NCBI RefSeq assembly: GCF_902859825.1
Contig: NZ_CADIKB010000009.1
Span: 62,001-126,000 of the forward strand
Source of the DNA: Paraburkholderia phenoliruptrix
GTDB lineage: Bacteria > Pseudomonadota > Gammaproteobacteria > Burkholderiales > Burkholderiaceae
Direction of reading: 5' to 3'
DNA: 64,000 bases
Part shown: positions 1-10,747 of the stretch, piece after piece
Layout: each line of letters begins with the position of its first letter
Numbering within the stretch: the stretch's first letter is position 1
Position numbers and translations under genes: made by a program
Notes under the pieces: generated by a model
Told to the model about the DNA's origin: nothing
The model's input: only the letters and a program-made list of their open reading frames with translations
Database searches by the model: none

Positions 1-820
1 CGAGCGCCTGGCGCATCAGCTTCACATTGCCGACGCATTCGAACGAGTAATCCGCACCGCCATCGGTCAGCTGCACGATGTGGTCGACCACGTTCTCGAC
101 TTCATTCGGATTGATGAAGTGCGTCATGCCGAACTTCTTCGCCAGTTCGACGCGTCCCGGGTTGATATCGACGCCGATGATCCTGTCGGCACCGACCATT
201 TTGGCGCCTTGGATCACATTCAGACCGATGCCGCCGAGCCCGAACACGACGACATTCGCGCCCGCTTCGACCTTCGCGGAATAGACGACCGCGCCCACGC
301 CCGTCGTGACGCCGCAGCCGATGTAGCAGATCTTGTCGAACGGCGCGTCTTCACGCACTTTCGCAACCGCGATTTCCGGCACCACGATGTAGTTCGAAAA
401 CGTGGACGTGCCCATGTAATGAAAGAGCGGCTTGCCGTCGAGCGAGAAGCGCGAGGTCGCGTCGGGCATGAGGCCCTTGCCTTGCGTCGCGCGAATCGCC
501 TGACAGAGGTTCGTCTTGCGCGACAGACAGAACTTGCATTGACGGCATTCGGGCGTGTAGAGCGGAATCACGTGGTCGCCCTTCTTGAGCGTGCCGACGC
601 CCGGCCCCGTGTCGACGATCACGCCTGCGCCTTCGTGGCCGAGAATTGCCGGGAAAATGCCTTCGGGGTCCGCGCCCGAGAGCGTGTAGTAGTCGGTGTG
701 ACAGATGCCCGTTGCTTTCACTTCGATCAGGACTTCGCCGGCACGCGGGCCTTCGAGGTCGACTTCCTCGATCGTCAGCGGGGCGCCGGCTTTCCATGCG
801 ATGGCTGCTTTGGTTTTCAT
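1..820 (-). CDS. frmA: S-(hydroxymethyl)glutathione dehydrogenase / class III alcohol dehydrogenase (3' end outside window)
   Basis: Oxidises S-hydroxymethylglutathione, formed from formaldehyde and glutathione, with NAD in the cytosol. About 273 codons are visible of the roughly 370 usual for the family; the C-terminus lies beyond base 1. The start is ATG at 818-820, preceded by an AGGAG box. Visible hallmarks are the catalytic zinc ligands C40 (in TGICHTD) and H62/E63 (in LGHEG), the structural-zinc cluster CRQCKFC near residues 92-98, and the Rossmann glycine motif GLGGIGLN. It reads leftward, in the same direction as the xylulokinase upstream. A generic zinc alcohol dehydrogenase is possible, but the HTDYYTLSG stretch is typical of class III. 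Confidence 0.93.
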   Translation of the reverse strand, partial: MKTKAAIAWKAGAPLTIEEVDLEGPRAGEVLIEVKATGICHTDYYTLSGADPEGIFPAILGHEGAGVIVDTGPGVGTLKKGDHVIPLYTPECRQCKFCLSRKTNLCQAIRATQGKGLMPDATSRFSLDGKPLFHYMGTSTFSNYIVVPEIAVAKVREDAPFDKICYIGCGVTTGVGAVVYSAKVEAGANVVVFGLGGIGLNVIQGAKMVGADRIIGVDINPGRVELAKKFGMTHFINPNEVENVVDHIVQLTDGGADYSFECVGNVKLMRQAL

Positions 821-996
821 CGTGACTACTCCTGTGAGTCGGTGAATGCGATGGATCTTGAAGGTTGCGTGTCGAGCGTTGCACGTCGCGAAGCGCTGTG
901 TCGCGGCATGCGGATTCTGCATTCGAGCTGGGCTGCGCGTGCTACAGGCTAACGCACGAAAAGCGTCATGGTATTGCAAAGTGCGTCACCGCCTTG

Positions 997-2559
997 TCAG
1001 CGCGTGACATCGTGGCCTGGTGGCTGAGCTGCTGTCGAAGCGTCGAACCATGTTTCGACGCGACCGTACAGATCGAGAAAGCGTGCATAGCGGTCGGCGA
1101 GCGCGCGGTCGCCTCGTGGGCTCGCCACAGGTGCGGCGCCGGGCGCCAGCGCGGCGAGATCGTGCACATGCCAGTGACCGCTCGCGATGCCGCCGAGAAT
1201 CGCCGCGCCGCGCGGCGCCGCGTTCGGGCAATCCACCGCGTGAAGCTCCGCGCCCAACGCATCGGCGAGCAACTGGCGCCAGCGCGCATCGACGGAACCG
1301 CCTCCTGCAAGTTTCAGTGTGGTCACCGTCGCGCCGCTTGTGCGGATCGCATCGAGACCCGCGCGCAGTGAAAACGCGACGCCTTCGAATGCGGCGCGCA
1401 TCATCGCGCCGCGCGTGTGATCGAGCGCGAGCCCGAGCCAGCCGCCGCGCGCCGACGGATTGAGCCACGGCGTGCGCTCGCCGGTCAGATACGGAAGGAA
1501 GGTGAGCGGTGCGGCTGGTGTTGCGGTGGCCGCTGCGCGCGCGGTCGCGCGCAGGTTTGCCTTTGTGTGTGCGCTTGCGCCGGCTTGTCCGCTCGTGCCC
1601 AAAGCGTGGGCCGACAAATCGCCAGGCCCGTCGCCGAACGCGTCACGATAGGCCTCTGCCCACTCGTACGACAGCCACCCGCGCGCGCGTTCGAGCGCGA
1701 TGCCGACGTTTTGCATCGCGGCCATCCGATACCAGTGGTCGCTCGCCGCCCGATAGCGATGCAAGCCTCGCGCGGCCGCGGGCTCGTGCTCGGCGAGCAC
1801 GACGATCTGGCCGCCGGTGCCGGTTGTGAGGAGCGCGTCGCCGTCGCGTGCAAGACCGCTGCCGAGCGCGGCGCACGGCGTGTCCGCGGCGCCGGTGGCC
1901 AATACGATGCCCGCGCGCAAACCCAAGGCCTGCGCGGCGTCTGTCGACAGCACGCCGGCTGCGGCATACGACGGCCCCGGCGGCGCAAACCATTCGCGCG
2001 CGATGCCGAGCCGCTCGAGCAGCGCCGCGTCCCACGCGCCGTCGGGATCGGCGAGCGCGGTCGCGCAGGCGTCGGATGGATCAGTGGCGACTGCGCCGCC
2101 CAGCGCGACGCGCAGCCAGTCCTTCGGCTGCAGCGCCCAGCGGGTGCGGCTCGCGGACTCCGGCTCGTGCAGCACGATCCAGCGCAGCAACGGACCGGCC
2201 ATGCCCGGCGCGACCGGATTCGGCTGCGGCTCGGGCCACGCGTCGAGCAGATCGAGCGCGCGCGTGTCGGGCCACAGCATGGCGGGCCGCACCGCGTTGC
2301 CCGACGCGTCGGTCAACACCACGCCGTGCATCTGCCCCGACAAGCCGATCGCTTTGACCTCGCGGCGCAGCGCCTGCGGCAAGCGCGCCGCGGCTTCGGT
2401 GAGCGCGCGCCACCACGTTTGCACCGATGTTTCCGCCCAGCCCGCGTGCGGCGTCTCAAGCGCATAAGCGACGCTGGCGGCCGCCTGTTCGTGGCCGTCT
2501 TCATCGACGATTGCAACTTTGAGGGAACCGGTGCCGAGGTCGATGCCGAGAAAGCTCAT
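997..2559 (-). CDS. xylB: Xylulokinase (FGGY carbohydrate kinase family)
   Basis: A 520-residue FGGY kinase expected to phosphorylate D-xylulose with ATP, feeding the pentose phosphate pathway. The N-terminal phosphate-binding loop GIDLGTGSLK directly follows the chosen start (ATG at 2557-2559). The GLSGQMHG motif near residue 80 is typical of xylulokinases, and TGAADTPCAALG in the middle carries the likely catalytic aspartate. An in-frame start 20 codons upstream exists, but the family begins at MSFLGIDLG. No xylose transporter, isomerase or regulator is adjacent in the window, so the substrate is inferred from the motif and other FGGY substrates remain possible. Confidence 0.85.
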   Translation of the reverse strand: MSFLGIDLGTGSLKVAIVDEDGHEQAAASVAYALETPHAGWAETSVQTWWRALTEAAARLPQALRREVKAIGLSGQMHGVVLTDASGNAVRPAMLWPDTRALDLLDAWPEPQPNPVAPGMAGPLLRWIVLHEPESASRTRWALQPKDWLRVALGGAVATDPSDACATALADPDGAWDAALLERLGIAREWFAPPGPSYAAAGVLSTDAAQALGLRAGIVLATGAADTPCAALGSGLARDGDALLTTGTGGQIVVLAEHEPAAARGLHRYRAASDHWYRMAAMQNVGIALERARGWLSYEWAEAYRDAFGDGPGDLSAHALGTSGQAGASAHTKANLRATARAAATATPAAPLTFLPYLTGERTPWLNPSARGGWLGLALDHTRGAMMRAAFEGVAFSLRAGLDAIRTSGATVTTLKLAGGGSVDARWRQLLADALGAELHAVDCPNAAPRGAAILGGIASGHWHVHDLAALAPGAAPVASPRGDRALADRYARFLDLYGRVETWFDASTAAQPPGHDVTR

Positions 2560-2997
2560 GAGCGATAACGTGGGATGGGTTGACGCACGCAGAACCGCGT
2601 GCCGAAGATGCGGAAACACGTATTTTTACGTGTCGCGCGCGCTGCGCAAAGCCTCGCCGCGGCGAGCCGGAAAAACCGGCCGTCGCTGGCGAATCGCGGG
2701 TTAACCCCGCCCCGCGGCGCGCCGCGCGAAAATCCGACTATGCGCGAGGCCGGATACACCTTATCGATTCTCACATATATCGCCGCGACCCGGGCACGCG
2801 GCGCAGCGACGCGCGCGGCGCGGCTGCAAGGGGCTGCCCGCCGGTGAAACCGCCGCTCGCCGCAAATTCGCGCTTCCGGGCGCACCCACCCATATCGTGA
2901 CCGGGAATGCGGGAATAGGCGCCAGCGGTCTTGTTGCGCTTTTTCGTCCCCGATACCTTGGAGTCCATCCCAAAACTAGACGGTGGAGAGAGACGTT
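2560..2997. other. 438-bp intergenic region / long leader before the NCS2 permease
   Basis: Divergent region between the leftward xylulokinase gene and the rightward permease gene. It contains several short GC-rich inverted repeats and no convincing reading frame. A purine-rich GGAGAGAGA box at about 2985-2993 precedes the permease ATG. I see no clear -35/-10 pair and could not fold a recognisable riboswitch by eye. Confidence 0.5.
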
Positions 2998-4407
2998 ATG
3001 CAATCGAACACGGTTCACCCGTGCGACGAGCGGCTGCCCGCGGGCCAGTTGCTGACCCTCGGCATTCAGCACGTCCTGGTGATGTACGCCGGCGCCGTCG
3101 CCGTGCCGCTGATCGTCGGCGCAGCGCTCAAGCTGCCGAAAGACCAGATCGCCTTCCTGATCAGCGCGGATCTGTTCTCCTGCGGCATCGCCACGTTGAT
3201 CCAGACGCTCGGCCTGTGGATCTTCGGCATCCGCCTGCCGGTGATCATGGGCTGCACCTTCGCCGCGGTCGGCCCGATGGTGGCGATCGGCACGAATCCG
3301 TCGCTCGGCATTCTGGATATCTTCGGCTCGACCATCGCCGCCGGCGTGATCGGCATTCTGCTGGCGCCCGCCGTCGGCAAGCTATTGCGCTTTTTCCCGC
3401 CGGTCGTGATCGGCGTGGTGATTTCGGTGATCGGCTTGTCGCTGATGGGCGTGGGCATCAACTGGGCGGCCGGCGGCGTCGGCAATCCGGATTACGGCAA
3501 TCCGCTGTACCTCGGCCTGTCGCTGATCGTGCTGATGCTGATTCTGCTCATCAACAAGTTTGCCAAAGGTTTCCTCGCCAACATCTCGGTGCTGCTCGGC
3601 ATTGTGGCGGGCTTCGTGATCGCGCTCGTGCTTGGCCGCGTCAACATGGACGGCGTCACGCACGCGCCGTGGGTCGGTTTCGTGATGCCGTTCCACTTCG
3701 GCTTGCCGCACTTCGATCCGCTTTCCATCGCGACCATGGTCACCGTGATGTTCGTCACCTTCATCGAATCGACGGGTATGTTCCTCGCGGTCGGCGACAT
3801 GGTCGACCAGCCGGTCGATCAGAAAACGCTGGTGCGCGGCCTGCGCGTGGACGGACTCGGCACGCTGATCGGCGGCATCTTCAACTCGTTTCCGCATACG
3901 TCGTTTTCGCAGAACGTCGGCTTGATCGGCGTGACGGGCGTAAAGAGCCGCTTTGTCTGCGCGATGGGCGGCGTGATTCTCGTGCTGCTCGGCCTCTTTC
4001 CGAAGATGGCGCAGGTCGTCGCCTCCGTGCCGGCGTTCGTGCTGGGCGGCGCGGGCATTGTGATGTTCGGCATGGTCGCGGCGAACGGCATCAAGGTGCT
4101 GTCGAAGGTGGACTTCGTGAAGAATCACCACAACCTGTTCATCGTCGCGGTGAGTATCGGGCTCGGACTCGTGCCGGTGGTGTCGCCGCACTTCTTCTCG
4201 CGGCTGCCGGCGGCCTTGTCGCCGCTCTTGCACAGCGGGATTCTGCTGGCTTCCGTGTCCGCGGTCGTGCTGAATCTGATTTTCAACGGCGTCAAAAGCG
4301 AGAAGAAGGCGCAGTGCGACATCCGCAGGGCTGGCCATGATTTCGACGGACGCGGCGGCCAGGAACCGCAACGCGATGAGATGTTCCGCGCGGCCGATCT
4401 GCATTGA
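2998..4407 (+). CDS. Nucleobase:cation symporter-2 (xanthine/uric acid permease type)
   Basis: A 469-residue inner-membrane purine permease of the NCS2 family, with about 12-14 hydrophobic segments through residue ~440. The family signature is visible as QNVGLIGVTGVKSR, preceded by FNSFPHTSFS. ESTGMFLAVGD in the middle of the protein corresponds to the substrate-binding helix. These motifs fit the xanthine/urate branch better than uracil permeases. The ATG at 2998 is chosen over an in-frame GTG at 2983 because the GGAGAGAGA box lies just before it. The hydrophilic C-terminal tail (last ~35 residues) is longer than in many relatives. A bidirectional terminator follows at 4511-4540. Confidence 0.88.
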   Translation: MQSNTVHPCDERLPAGQLLTLGIQHVLVMYAGAVAVPLIVGAALKLPKDQIAFLISADLFSCGIATLIQTLGLWIFGIRLPVIMGCTFAAVGPMVAIGTNPSLGILDIFGSTIAAGVIGILLAPAVGKLLRFFPPVVIGVVISVIGLSLMGVGINWAAGGVGNPDYGNPLYLGLSLIVLMLILLINKFAKGFLANISVLLGIVAGFVIALVLGRVNMDGVTHAPWVGFVMPFHFGLPHFDPLSIATMVTVMFVTFIESTGMFLAVGDMVDQPVDQKTLVRGLRVDGLGTLIGGIFNSFPHTSFSQNVGLIGVTGVKSRFVCAMGGVILVLLGLFPKMAQVVASVPAFVLGGAGIVMFGMVAANGIKVLSKVDFVKNHHNLFIVAVSIGLGLVPVVSPHFFSRLPAALSPLLHSGILLASVSAVVLNLIFNGVKSEKKAQCDIRRAGHDFDGRGGQEPQRDEMFRAADLH

Positions 4408-4510
4408 GGCTCACGGCCGGGAGCCCGCGCCGGTCGCGCGTCGGGCTTCTTTACTGTCGCAAACCATAAACGGCGCGCCGGTCGCTGCAGTCGCAAGGTC
4501 CGGTGCAAAA

Positions 4511-4540
4511 AAAAACGCCACGGCATGCCGTGGCGTTTTT
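4511..4540. terminator. Perfect palindromic bidirectional terminator
   Basis: Thirty bases form a perfect inverted repeat. The stem contains ACGCCACGGCA with a run of five A on one side and five T on the other, so it can stop transcription from both the permease (rightward) and the efflux operon (leftward), whose genes converge here. Confidence 0.88.
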
Positions 4541-4569
4541 GGTTACGTGCTGTCGAACCGCTGCGACAT

Positions 4570-6090
4570 TCAGCCCGCAGTGGCCGCCGAAGCCGCCGCC
4601 GGCGCACTCGCCGCGCCGTAGTCGACGGGAGCATCGGCCGGACGCGGCTGATCGCCGTTATGCTCGATCCAGCCGCCGCCCAGCGCCTGGTACAGCGTGA
4701 CCAGGTTCTGCAGACGCTCCATGCGCGCAGTGATCAACGACTGCTGCGACGAGTACAGATCGGTCTGCGCCGTCAGCACCGACAGGTAGCTGTCGACGCC
4801 GTTCGTATAGCGCAGATTCGACAGATCCAGCCGGCGCTGTTGCGCGAACGTGTTGCGCTCGAGCGACTGGATCTGCTGATCGTACGTGCCGCGCGCGGCC
4901 AGCGCGTCCGCCACTTCGCGGAAGGCCGTCTGGATCGCCTTTTCATACGTGGCGATCTGGGCGTTCTTCTGGATGTTGGCGAGATCGAGGTTGGCCTTGT
5001 TCTGGCCGCCCTCGAAGATCGGCAACGTGATGGACGGCGCAAAGCTCCACGCGGCCGAGCCCGGCTTGAACAAACCGCCGAGTGTCGGGCTCAACGTGCC
5101 GAAGCTGCCCGTCAGCGAGACCTTCGGGAAGAACGCCGCGCGCGCCGCGCCGATATTCGCATTGGCCGCGAGCAGGTTCTCTTCGGCCTCCATGATGTCC
5201 GGACGACGCGTCAGCAGATCGGACGGCAGACCCGCCGGAATATCCGTGAGCAGGTTCTGATCGCTCAACGTGAGTCCCGGCGGCAGATCGGCGGGCAGCG
5301 GCTCGCCGAGCAGCAGCACCAGCGCATTCTCGGCCTGAGCCCGCAAGCGCTCCTGCGACTGCAGGTTCGCGCCCGCCTGCTCGACTACCGTTTGCGCCTG
5401 GCGCAGATCGAGCTCCGAACCCGTGCCGTTGTCGAACTGCAGCTTCGTGATGCGATACGACTCCTCGGCCGTTTTCAGCGTGCCTTGCGTGACTTTCAGC
5501 AGATCGTCGAGTTCCAGCACCGTCAGATACTGATTCGCGACCTGCGAAACCAGCGAAATTTCCGCTGCCTTGCGCGCCTGTGTGGTGGCCAGGTATTGCG
5601 CCAACGCCTGATCTTTCAGGCTCTGAACCCGCCCGAAGAAGTCGATTTCCCACGAGGCGTTCAGACCCACCGAATACGAATTCGAAATCGTATTGCCGAA
5701 CACCGACAGATTTTTCGGCGTGCGCTGCTTGGTTTGCGAAGCCGCGGCGTCGAGCGTGGGGAACAGACCCGCGCGAACAATGCGGAACTGCGCCTGCGAC
5801 GCCTGCATGTTCAGCACCGACACGCGCAGATCGCGGTTGTTCTTCAGCGCGATCTCGATCAGCCGCTGCATGCGCGGATCGACAAAGAAATCGCGCCAGC
5901 CGATGTCGGCCGCGGCCATGCCGTTGGCGCTGCGCGCGCCCGGCTGGGCGGCGCCCGGCTGCGCGTCGTACACGCCGCCGGTCGGGAAAGTGCTCGTTAC
6001 CGGCGCGGCGGGGCGCTCGTACTTCGGCGCCATCGTGCAACCGGCGGCGAACAGCGCGGCCGCTACTGCAATCAAAGAGTGTTTTTGCAT
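4570..6090 (-). CDS. RND efflux outer-membrane channel lipoprotein (OprM/NodT family)
   Basis: The outer-membrane duct of the tripartite multidrug efflux pump encoded by this operon. The 506-residue protein starts with a lipoprotein signal peptide; the lipobox LFAAGC puts the lipidated cysteine near residue 18. Two repeated outer-membrane efflux (OEP) domains follow, rich in Ala, Gln and Leu, as in TolC-type alpha-barrels. An in-frame upstream start at 6168 would lie inside the pump gene and lacks a signal peptide, so the ATG at 6088-6090 is used. It begins 1-2 bases after the pump gene's stop codon, which suggests translational coupling. It corresponds in position to oprB of Burkholderia bpeAB-oprB. 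Confidence 0.93.
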   Translation of the reverse strand: MQKHSLIAVAAALFAAGCTMAPKYERPAAPVTSTFPTGGVYDAQPGAAQPGARSANGMAAADIGWRDFFVDPRMQRLIEIALKNNRDLRVSVLNMQASQAQFRIVRAGLFPTLDAAASQTKQRTPKNLSVFGNTISNSYSVGLNASWEIDFFGRVQSLKDQALAQYLATTQARKAAEISLVSQVANQYLTVLELDDLLKVTQGTLKTAEESYRITKLQFDNGTGSELDLRQAQTVVEQAGANLQSQERLRAQAENALVLLLGEPLPADLPPGLTLSDQNLLTDIPAGLPSDLLTRRPDIMEAEENLLAANANIGAARAAFFPKVSLTGSFGTLSPTLGGLFKPGSAAWSFAPSITLPIFEGGQNKANLDLANIQKNAQIATYEKAIQTAFREVADALAARGTYDQQIQSLERNTFAQQRRLDLSNLRYTNGVDSYLSVLTAQTDLYSSQQSLITARMERLQNLVTLYQALGGGWIEHNGDQPRPADAPVDYGAASAPAAASAATAG

Positions 6091-6091
6091 C

Positions 6092-9000
6092 TCAATGTCC
6101 GTCCTTGCCCGAGCCATTGCTGTCCGGATCATGCGGATGGTGCTGGTTGTAGTGTGCGAGCGCCACATCCGGGTCTTCCTTCTCGCCGCCGAACTTCGCG
6201 CGAATCACGACGAAGAACATCGGGATCATGAAGATCGCGAGGAAGGTCGCCGTCAACATCCCGCCGATCACGCCCGTGCCGATGGCGTGCTGGCTCGCCG
6301 AGCCGGCGCCGTTGCTGATCGCAAGCGGCATCACGCCGAGAATGAACGCGAGCGAGGTCATCAGAATCGGACGCAGCCGCAGACGCGCCGCTTCCAGCGC
6401 GGCCTCGATCGGCCCCATCCCTTCGCCCTGTTGCAACTCGCGCGCGAATTCCACGATCAGAATCGCGTTCTTCGCCGACAAGCCCACCGTGGTCAGCAGG
6501 CCGACCTGGAAGAACACGTCGTTTTCGAGCCCGCGCAGCGTGGCGGCGAGCAGTGCGCCGATCACGCCGAGCGGCACCACCATGATCACCGAGAACGGGA
6601 TCGACCAGCTTTCATACAGCGCCGCGAGACACAGGAACACGACGAGGATCGAGATGCCGTACAGAATCGGCGCCTGCGAACCGGACTGGCGCTCCTGCAG
6701 GGACAGACCCGTCCACTCGTAGCCGATGCCCGCCGGCAATTTCGCCACGAGCGCTTCCATGGCCGACATGGCCTGACCCGTCGACTTGCCGGGCGCCGCC
6801 GCACCCTGGATTTCCACCGCGGAAATACCGTTGTAACGCTCGAGCTTCGGCGAACCGTAAGCCCACTCCCCGCTCGCGAACGACGAGAACGGCACCATGC
6901 TTCCGCCCGTGTTGCGCACATACCAGGCGCTCAGGTCTTCGGGTTTCATGCGGAACGGCGCATCGCCCTGCATGTAGACCTTCTTGATCCGGCCGTCCGT
7001 ATCGAGGAAGTTGTTCACGTATTGCGACGCCCACGCGATCGAGAACGTCTGGTCGATCGCGGACAACGACACGCCGAGCGCCGCCGCCTTTTCGTGGTCG
7101 ATATTCACCTTGAACTGCGGCGTATCGTTCAGGCCGTTCGGACGGACCTGAGCCAACGTCGGATCTTTCGCGGCCATACCGAGCAGCATGTTGCGCGCTT
7201 CCATCAATTTGGCGTGGCCGACGCCCGCGCGGTCCTGCAGCTCGAAGTCGAAGCCCGCGGCCGTGCCGAGTTCAGGAATCGACGGCGGATTCACCGGATA
7301 CACCAGCGCGTTCTTGTAGCTGCCGAAGTGCATGAAGAGACGGCCCACCAGCGCCTGCACCTTTTGATCGCCGTGCTGGCGCTGCGCGTAGTCCTTCATC
7401 CGCACGAACACGAGACCGGCATTCTGACCGCGGCCCGCGAAGCTGAAGCCGTTCACCGTGAAGGTGGATTCGACAATCGCCTTTTCGCTGTTAAGCAGAT
7501 AGTCGGACACGTCCTTCAGTGCGCGCGCAGTGGTTTCCTGCGTCGAGCCCGACGGCGTCTGCACGAGCACGAACATGGTGCCCTGGTCTTCGTCCGGCAG
7601 GAACGATTTCGGCAGTCGCACGAACAGCAGGCCGACCGCGACGATCACGACCATATAGATGATGAGCCAGCGACCCGAGCGCTTGATCACGTGGTGCACG
7701 CCCGAGTGATACCTGTCGCGGCTCTTGTTGAAGGTGCGGTTGAACCAGCCGAAGAAGCCCTTCTTCTCTTCGTGATGGCCTTGCGGAATCGGCTTGAGGA
7801 TCGTCGCGCACAAGGCCGGCGTGAGAATCAAAGCGACCAGCACGGACAGTACCATCGCCGCCACGATAGTCAGCGAGAACTGCCGGTAAATCGCGCCGAC
7901 CGAGCCGCCCGAGAACGCCACCGGCACGAACACCGCCGACAGCACGAGCGCCACGCCGACGAGCGCGCCGGTAATCTGGTCCATCGCCTTGCGGGTTGCT
8001 TCGCGGGGCGACAAGCCCTCCTCCGCCATCACCCGCTCGACGTTTTCCACCACCACGATCGCGTCGTCCACCAGGAGGCCGATGGCGAGCACGAGACCGA
8101 ACATGGACAGCGTGTTGATGGAGAAGCCCACCACGCTCATGATCGCGAACGTGCCGAGCAGCACCACCGGCACGGCGATCGTCGGGATCAGCGTGGCCCG
8201 CAGGTTCTGCAGGAACAGATACATCACGAGGAACACGAGCACGATGCCTTCGAGCAGCGTCTTGACCACTTCCTCGATGGACAGGCGCACGAACGGCGTG
8301 GTGTCGTACGGATACTTCACGACGAGGCCGTGCGGGAAGTACTTCGACAGCTCGTCGATCTTCGCGCGCACCGCCTTCGCGGTGGCGAGCGCATTCGCGC
8401 CCGTGGCGAGCTGAATACCGAAGCCGGCCGTCGGCTGACCGTTGTACTTGGTGTCGAAGTTGTAGTTTTCGCCGCCCAGCTCGACGCGCGCCACGTCCTT
8501 GATGCGGACCTGCGAGCCGTCCGGGTTCACCTTCAGCAGCACGTTGCCGAACTGTTCGGGCGTATTGAGCAGCGTGGCTTCCGTGATGGTCGCCTGCAAC
8601 ACCTGCCCCGGCACCGACGGCGTGCCGCCGAGCGAGCCGCCCGCAACCTGAACGTTCTGCGCCTGCAACGCGCTTTGCACGTCCACCGGGGTGAGGCCGA
8701 AGTTGGTGAGCTTGTTCGCGTCGAGCCAGATCCGCATCGCGTACTGCGAGCCGAACAGCGTGACCGTGCCCACGCCGTCGATACGGCTGACCGGGTCCTG
8801 CACGTTCGACGCGACGTAGTTCGCGAGGTCGTACTTGTTCATGCTGCCGTCTTCGGACACGAACGCCATGACCATCAGGAAGCTGCTGCTCGACTTCGTG
8901 ACCTTGGTGCCCAGTTGCTGCACGGCTTGCGGCAGGAGCGGCGTGGCAAGCTGCAGCTTGTTCTGCACCTGCACCTGCGCGATGTCAGGATTGGTGCCGG

Positions 9001-9286
9001 CCGCGAACGTCAGCGTGATGGTGGCGGTACCCGAGTCGTCCGACGTGGACGACAGGTACAGCAGGTGGTCAAGACCACTCATCGACTGCTCGATCACCTG
9101 CGTCACGGTGTTTTCCACCGTTTTCGCCGAAGCGCCCGGATAAGTCGCGCTGATCTGCACGGCCGGCGGCGCGATGGTCGGGTATTGCGCGATCGGCAAT
9201 GTAAACACCGACGCGATACCCGCGAGCATCAGGATGATGGCGATCACCCATGCAAAAATCGGGCGATCAATAAAGAACTTTGCCAT
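6092..9286 (-). CDS. acrB: RND multidrug efflux pump, inner-membrane permease (AcrB/BpeB type)
   Basis: A 1064-residue proton-driven drug exporter, full length for the HAE1 family. The proton-relay aspartate pair is visible in [16 protein letters not shown] (TM4) and the partner lysine in [12 protein letters not shown] (TM10). The N-terminus [14 protein letters not shown] is typical. Two large periplasmic loops lie between TM1-2 and TM7-8, and a charged His/Asp-rich cytoplasmic tail ends the protein. It is the middle gene of the adaptor-pump-channel operon, 18 bases after the adaptor gene. Substrates cannot be read from sequence; Burkholderia relatives (BpeB) export aminoglycosides, macrolides and acyl-homoserine lactones. 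Confidence 0.96.
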   Translation of the reverse strand: MAKFFIDRPIFAWVIAIILMLAGIASVFTLPIAQYPTIAPPAVQISATYPGASAKTVENTVTQVIEQSMSGLDHLLYLSSTSDDSGTATITLTFAAGTNPDIAQVQVQNKLQLATPLLPQAVQQLGTKVTKSSSSFLMVMAFVSEDGSMNKYDLANYVASNVQDPVSRIDGVGTVTLFGSQYAMRIWLDANKLTNFGLTPVDVQSALQAQNVQVAGGSLGGTPSVPGQVLQATITEATLLNTPEQFGNVLLKVNPDGSQVRIKDVARVELGGENYNFDTKYNGQPTAGFGIQLATGANALATAKAVRAKIDELSKYFPHGLVVKYPYDTTPFVRLSIEEVVKTLLEGIVLVFLVMYLFLQNLRATLIPTIAVPVVLLGTFAIMSVVGFSINTLSMFGLVLAIGLLVDDAIVVVENVERVMAEEGLSPREATRKAMDQITGALVGVALVLSAVFVPVAFSGGSVGAIYRQFSLTIVAAMVLSVLVALILTPALCATILKPIPQGHHEEKKGFFGWFNRTFNKSRDRYHSGVHHVIKRSGRWLIIYMVVIVAVGLLFVRLPKSFLPDEDQGTMFVLVQTPSGSTQETTARALKDVSDYLLNSEKAIVESTFTVNGFSFAGRGQNAGLVFVRMKDYAQRQHGDQKVQALVGRLFMHFGSYKNALVYPVNPPSIPELGTAAGFDFELQDRAGVGHAKLMEARNMLLGMAAKDPTLAQVRPNGLNDTPQFKVNIDHEKAAALGVSLSAIDQTFSIAWASQYVNNFLDTDGRIKKVYMQGDAPFRMKPEDLSAWYVRNTGGSMVPFSSFASGEWAYGSPKLERYNGISAVEIQGAAAPGKSTGQAMSAMEALVAKLPAGIGYEWTGLSLQERQSGSQAPILYGISILVVFLCLAALYESWSIPFSVIMVVPLGVIGALLAATLRGLENDVFFQVGLLTTVGLSAKNAILIVEFARELQQGEGMGPIEAALEAARLRLRPILMTSLAFILGVMPLAISNGAGSASQHAIGTGVIGGMLTATFLAIFMIPMFFVVIRAKFGGEKEDPDVALAHYNQHHPHDPDSNGSGKDGH

Positions 9287-9304
9287 GTGGCGGGCTCCCT
9301 GTTA

Positions 9305-10537
9305 TTACGCGCCCGATGCAGCGGAGGCAGGTTGAGCCGTCTGCGCACCGCCGCTGACGGCCGGCGCGCCCGAAGCGGCTGCGCCGGAGGCAGGCGAGGC
9401 GGGAAGTTGCGCGGGAACGGCCTTGACCTGCATGCCCGGTTTCGCCTTGTCGGTGCCCTGCACGATCACGCGGTCGCCGGGTTTGAGGCCGCTTTCGACC
9501 ACCCAGTTGGAACCATACGTGCCCGACGTGACGAGCTGACGCAAGGCAACCTTGTTGTCGTCGCCGACGACGAGCGCGGTGGGCTGACCCTTCTGGTCGT
9601 GCGTGATGCCGACTTGCGGCACGACGAGCGCGTTCTCGTTCACGCCTTCCTCGATCTTCGCGCGCACGAACATGCCGGGCAGCAGCACCTTGTCCTTGTT
9701 CTGGAAGATCGCGCGCACGGTGACCGAGCCCGTGCTCTGGTCGACCGTCACGTCGGTGAACTGCAGCTTGCCTTTTTCGGAGTACGTGCGGCCGTCTTCG
9801 AGGATCAGCGAAACCTTGGCGGCGTCGGGACCGTTCGTTTTCAGACGCCCTTCCTGGATCTCGCGGCGTAATTTCAGGCCGTCGAGGCTCGACTGCGTCA
9901 GATCGACATAGACCGGATCGAGTTGCTGCACGGTGGCGAGCAAGGTCGCGGCGCTCGCCTGCACATAGGCGCCCGGCGTGACTTGCGACACGCCGACCTG
10001 GCCGGTCACGGGCGAAGTCACGTCCGTATAGCCGAGGTTGATCTGCGCGGTCTCGACCGCTGCCTTACCGGCGGCGACGTCGGCCGCGGCCTGGCCTTCT
10101 GCGGCCACGGCGTTGTCGTAGTCCTGCTTGCTCACCGCGTTGGCGGCCACCAGCACCTTGTAGCGATTCGCCTGCGCCGTGGTGGACGCGAGGTTCGCCT
10201 GCGCCTTGGCGAGCGTCGCCTTCGCATTGTTCAACGTGGCGATGTACGGCGCCGGGTCGATCTTATAGAGACGCTGACCGGCCTTGACCTGACCGCCTTC
10301 GGTGAATTCGCGGCGCAGCACGATGCCGTCGACCCGCGCGCGCACTTGCGCGACGAGGAAGGCGCTGGTGCGGCCCGGCAATTCGGTGACGACAGGTACG
10401 GTAGTCGGCTGGACGGTGACGACGCCGACTTCGGGCGTCTGTTGCGGCGGGGCAGATTGTTTTGGTCCGCACGCTGCCAGCAATACGGCAGCCGTCGCGG
10501 CACTGATTAAGCGGAATGGAACCCGTTCGACGCGCAT
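9305..10537 (-). CDS. acrA: RND efflux periplasmic adaptor (membrane fusion) lipoprotein (AcrA/BpeA type)
   Basis: A 410-residue membrane fusion protein linking the inner-membrane pump to the outer-membrane channel. The N-terminus is a lipoprotein signal ending in the lipobox LLAAC near residue 23. It is followed by a lipoyl/barrel-sandwich half-motif, a helical hairpin rich in Ala and Gln (about residues 100-170), then the beta-barrel and membrane-proximal domains. The last ~35 residues are an Ala/Ser/Pro/Gly-rich tail. It is the first gene of the leftward operon. Its promoter region is shared with the divergent tetR-type gene and carries an AcrR-like operator at 10815-10838. Confidence 0.95.
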   Translation of the reverse strand: MRVERVPFRLISAATAAVLLAACGPKQSAPPQQTPEVGVVTVQPTTVPVVTELPGRTSAFLVAQVRARVDGIVLRREFTEGGQVKAGQRLYKIDPAPYIATLNNAKATLAKAQANLASTTAQANRYKVLVAANAVSKQDYDNAVAAEGQAAADVAAGKAAVETAQINLGYTDVTSPVTGQVGVSQVTPGAYVQASAATLLATVQQLDPVYVDLTQSSLDGLKLRREIQEGRLKTNGPDAAKVSLILEDGRTYSEKGKLQFTDVTVDQSTGSVTVRAIFQNKDKVLLPGMFVRAKIEEGVNENALVVPQVGITHDQKGQPTALVVGDDNKVALRQLVTSGTYGSNWVVESGLKPGDRVIVQGTDKAKPGMQVKAVPAQLPASPASGAAASGAPAVSGGAQTAQPASAASGA

Positions 10538-10747
10538 GGCGACCTCTGTCTATGACTGAGAATGAAAAAGTGCGCGCATCCCTACCCCGGGGACGGCGGC
10601 GCACACATGCGTCTTGCGACGCTCGACCGGAAGCCCGCGGATACCTGCCTGAGCTGCGAGGCACCTGGGGCGACTGCGCCAAACCGGGAAAATGCGGCAC
10701 GGCACCGCCCGTTCGGGCGCGGCGCCAGAAGCTTTTGAAAGGCAACA

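Noticed and set aside
2980..2998. GTG at 2983 as permease start
   Set aside because: It would overlap the GGAGAGAGA box that correctly precedes the ATG at 2998.
3382..4404. Long minus-strand frame opposite the purine permease
   Set aside because: It is a His/Arg/Asp-rich shadow of the permease gene; the plus strand has clear NCS2 motifs.
5693..9871. 1392-codon plus-strand frame across the efflux operon
   Set aside because: Opposite-strand shadow with biased, His/Arg-rich composition and no domain; the minus strand encodes the RND pump.
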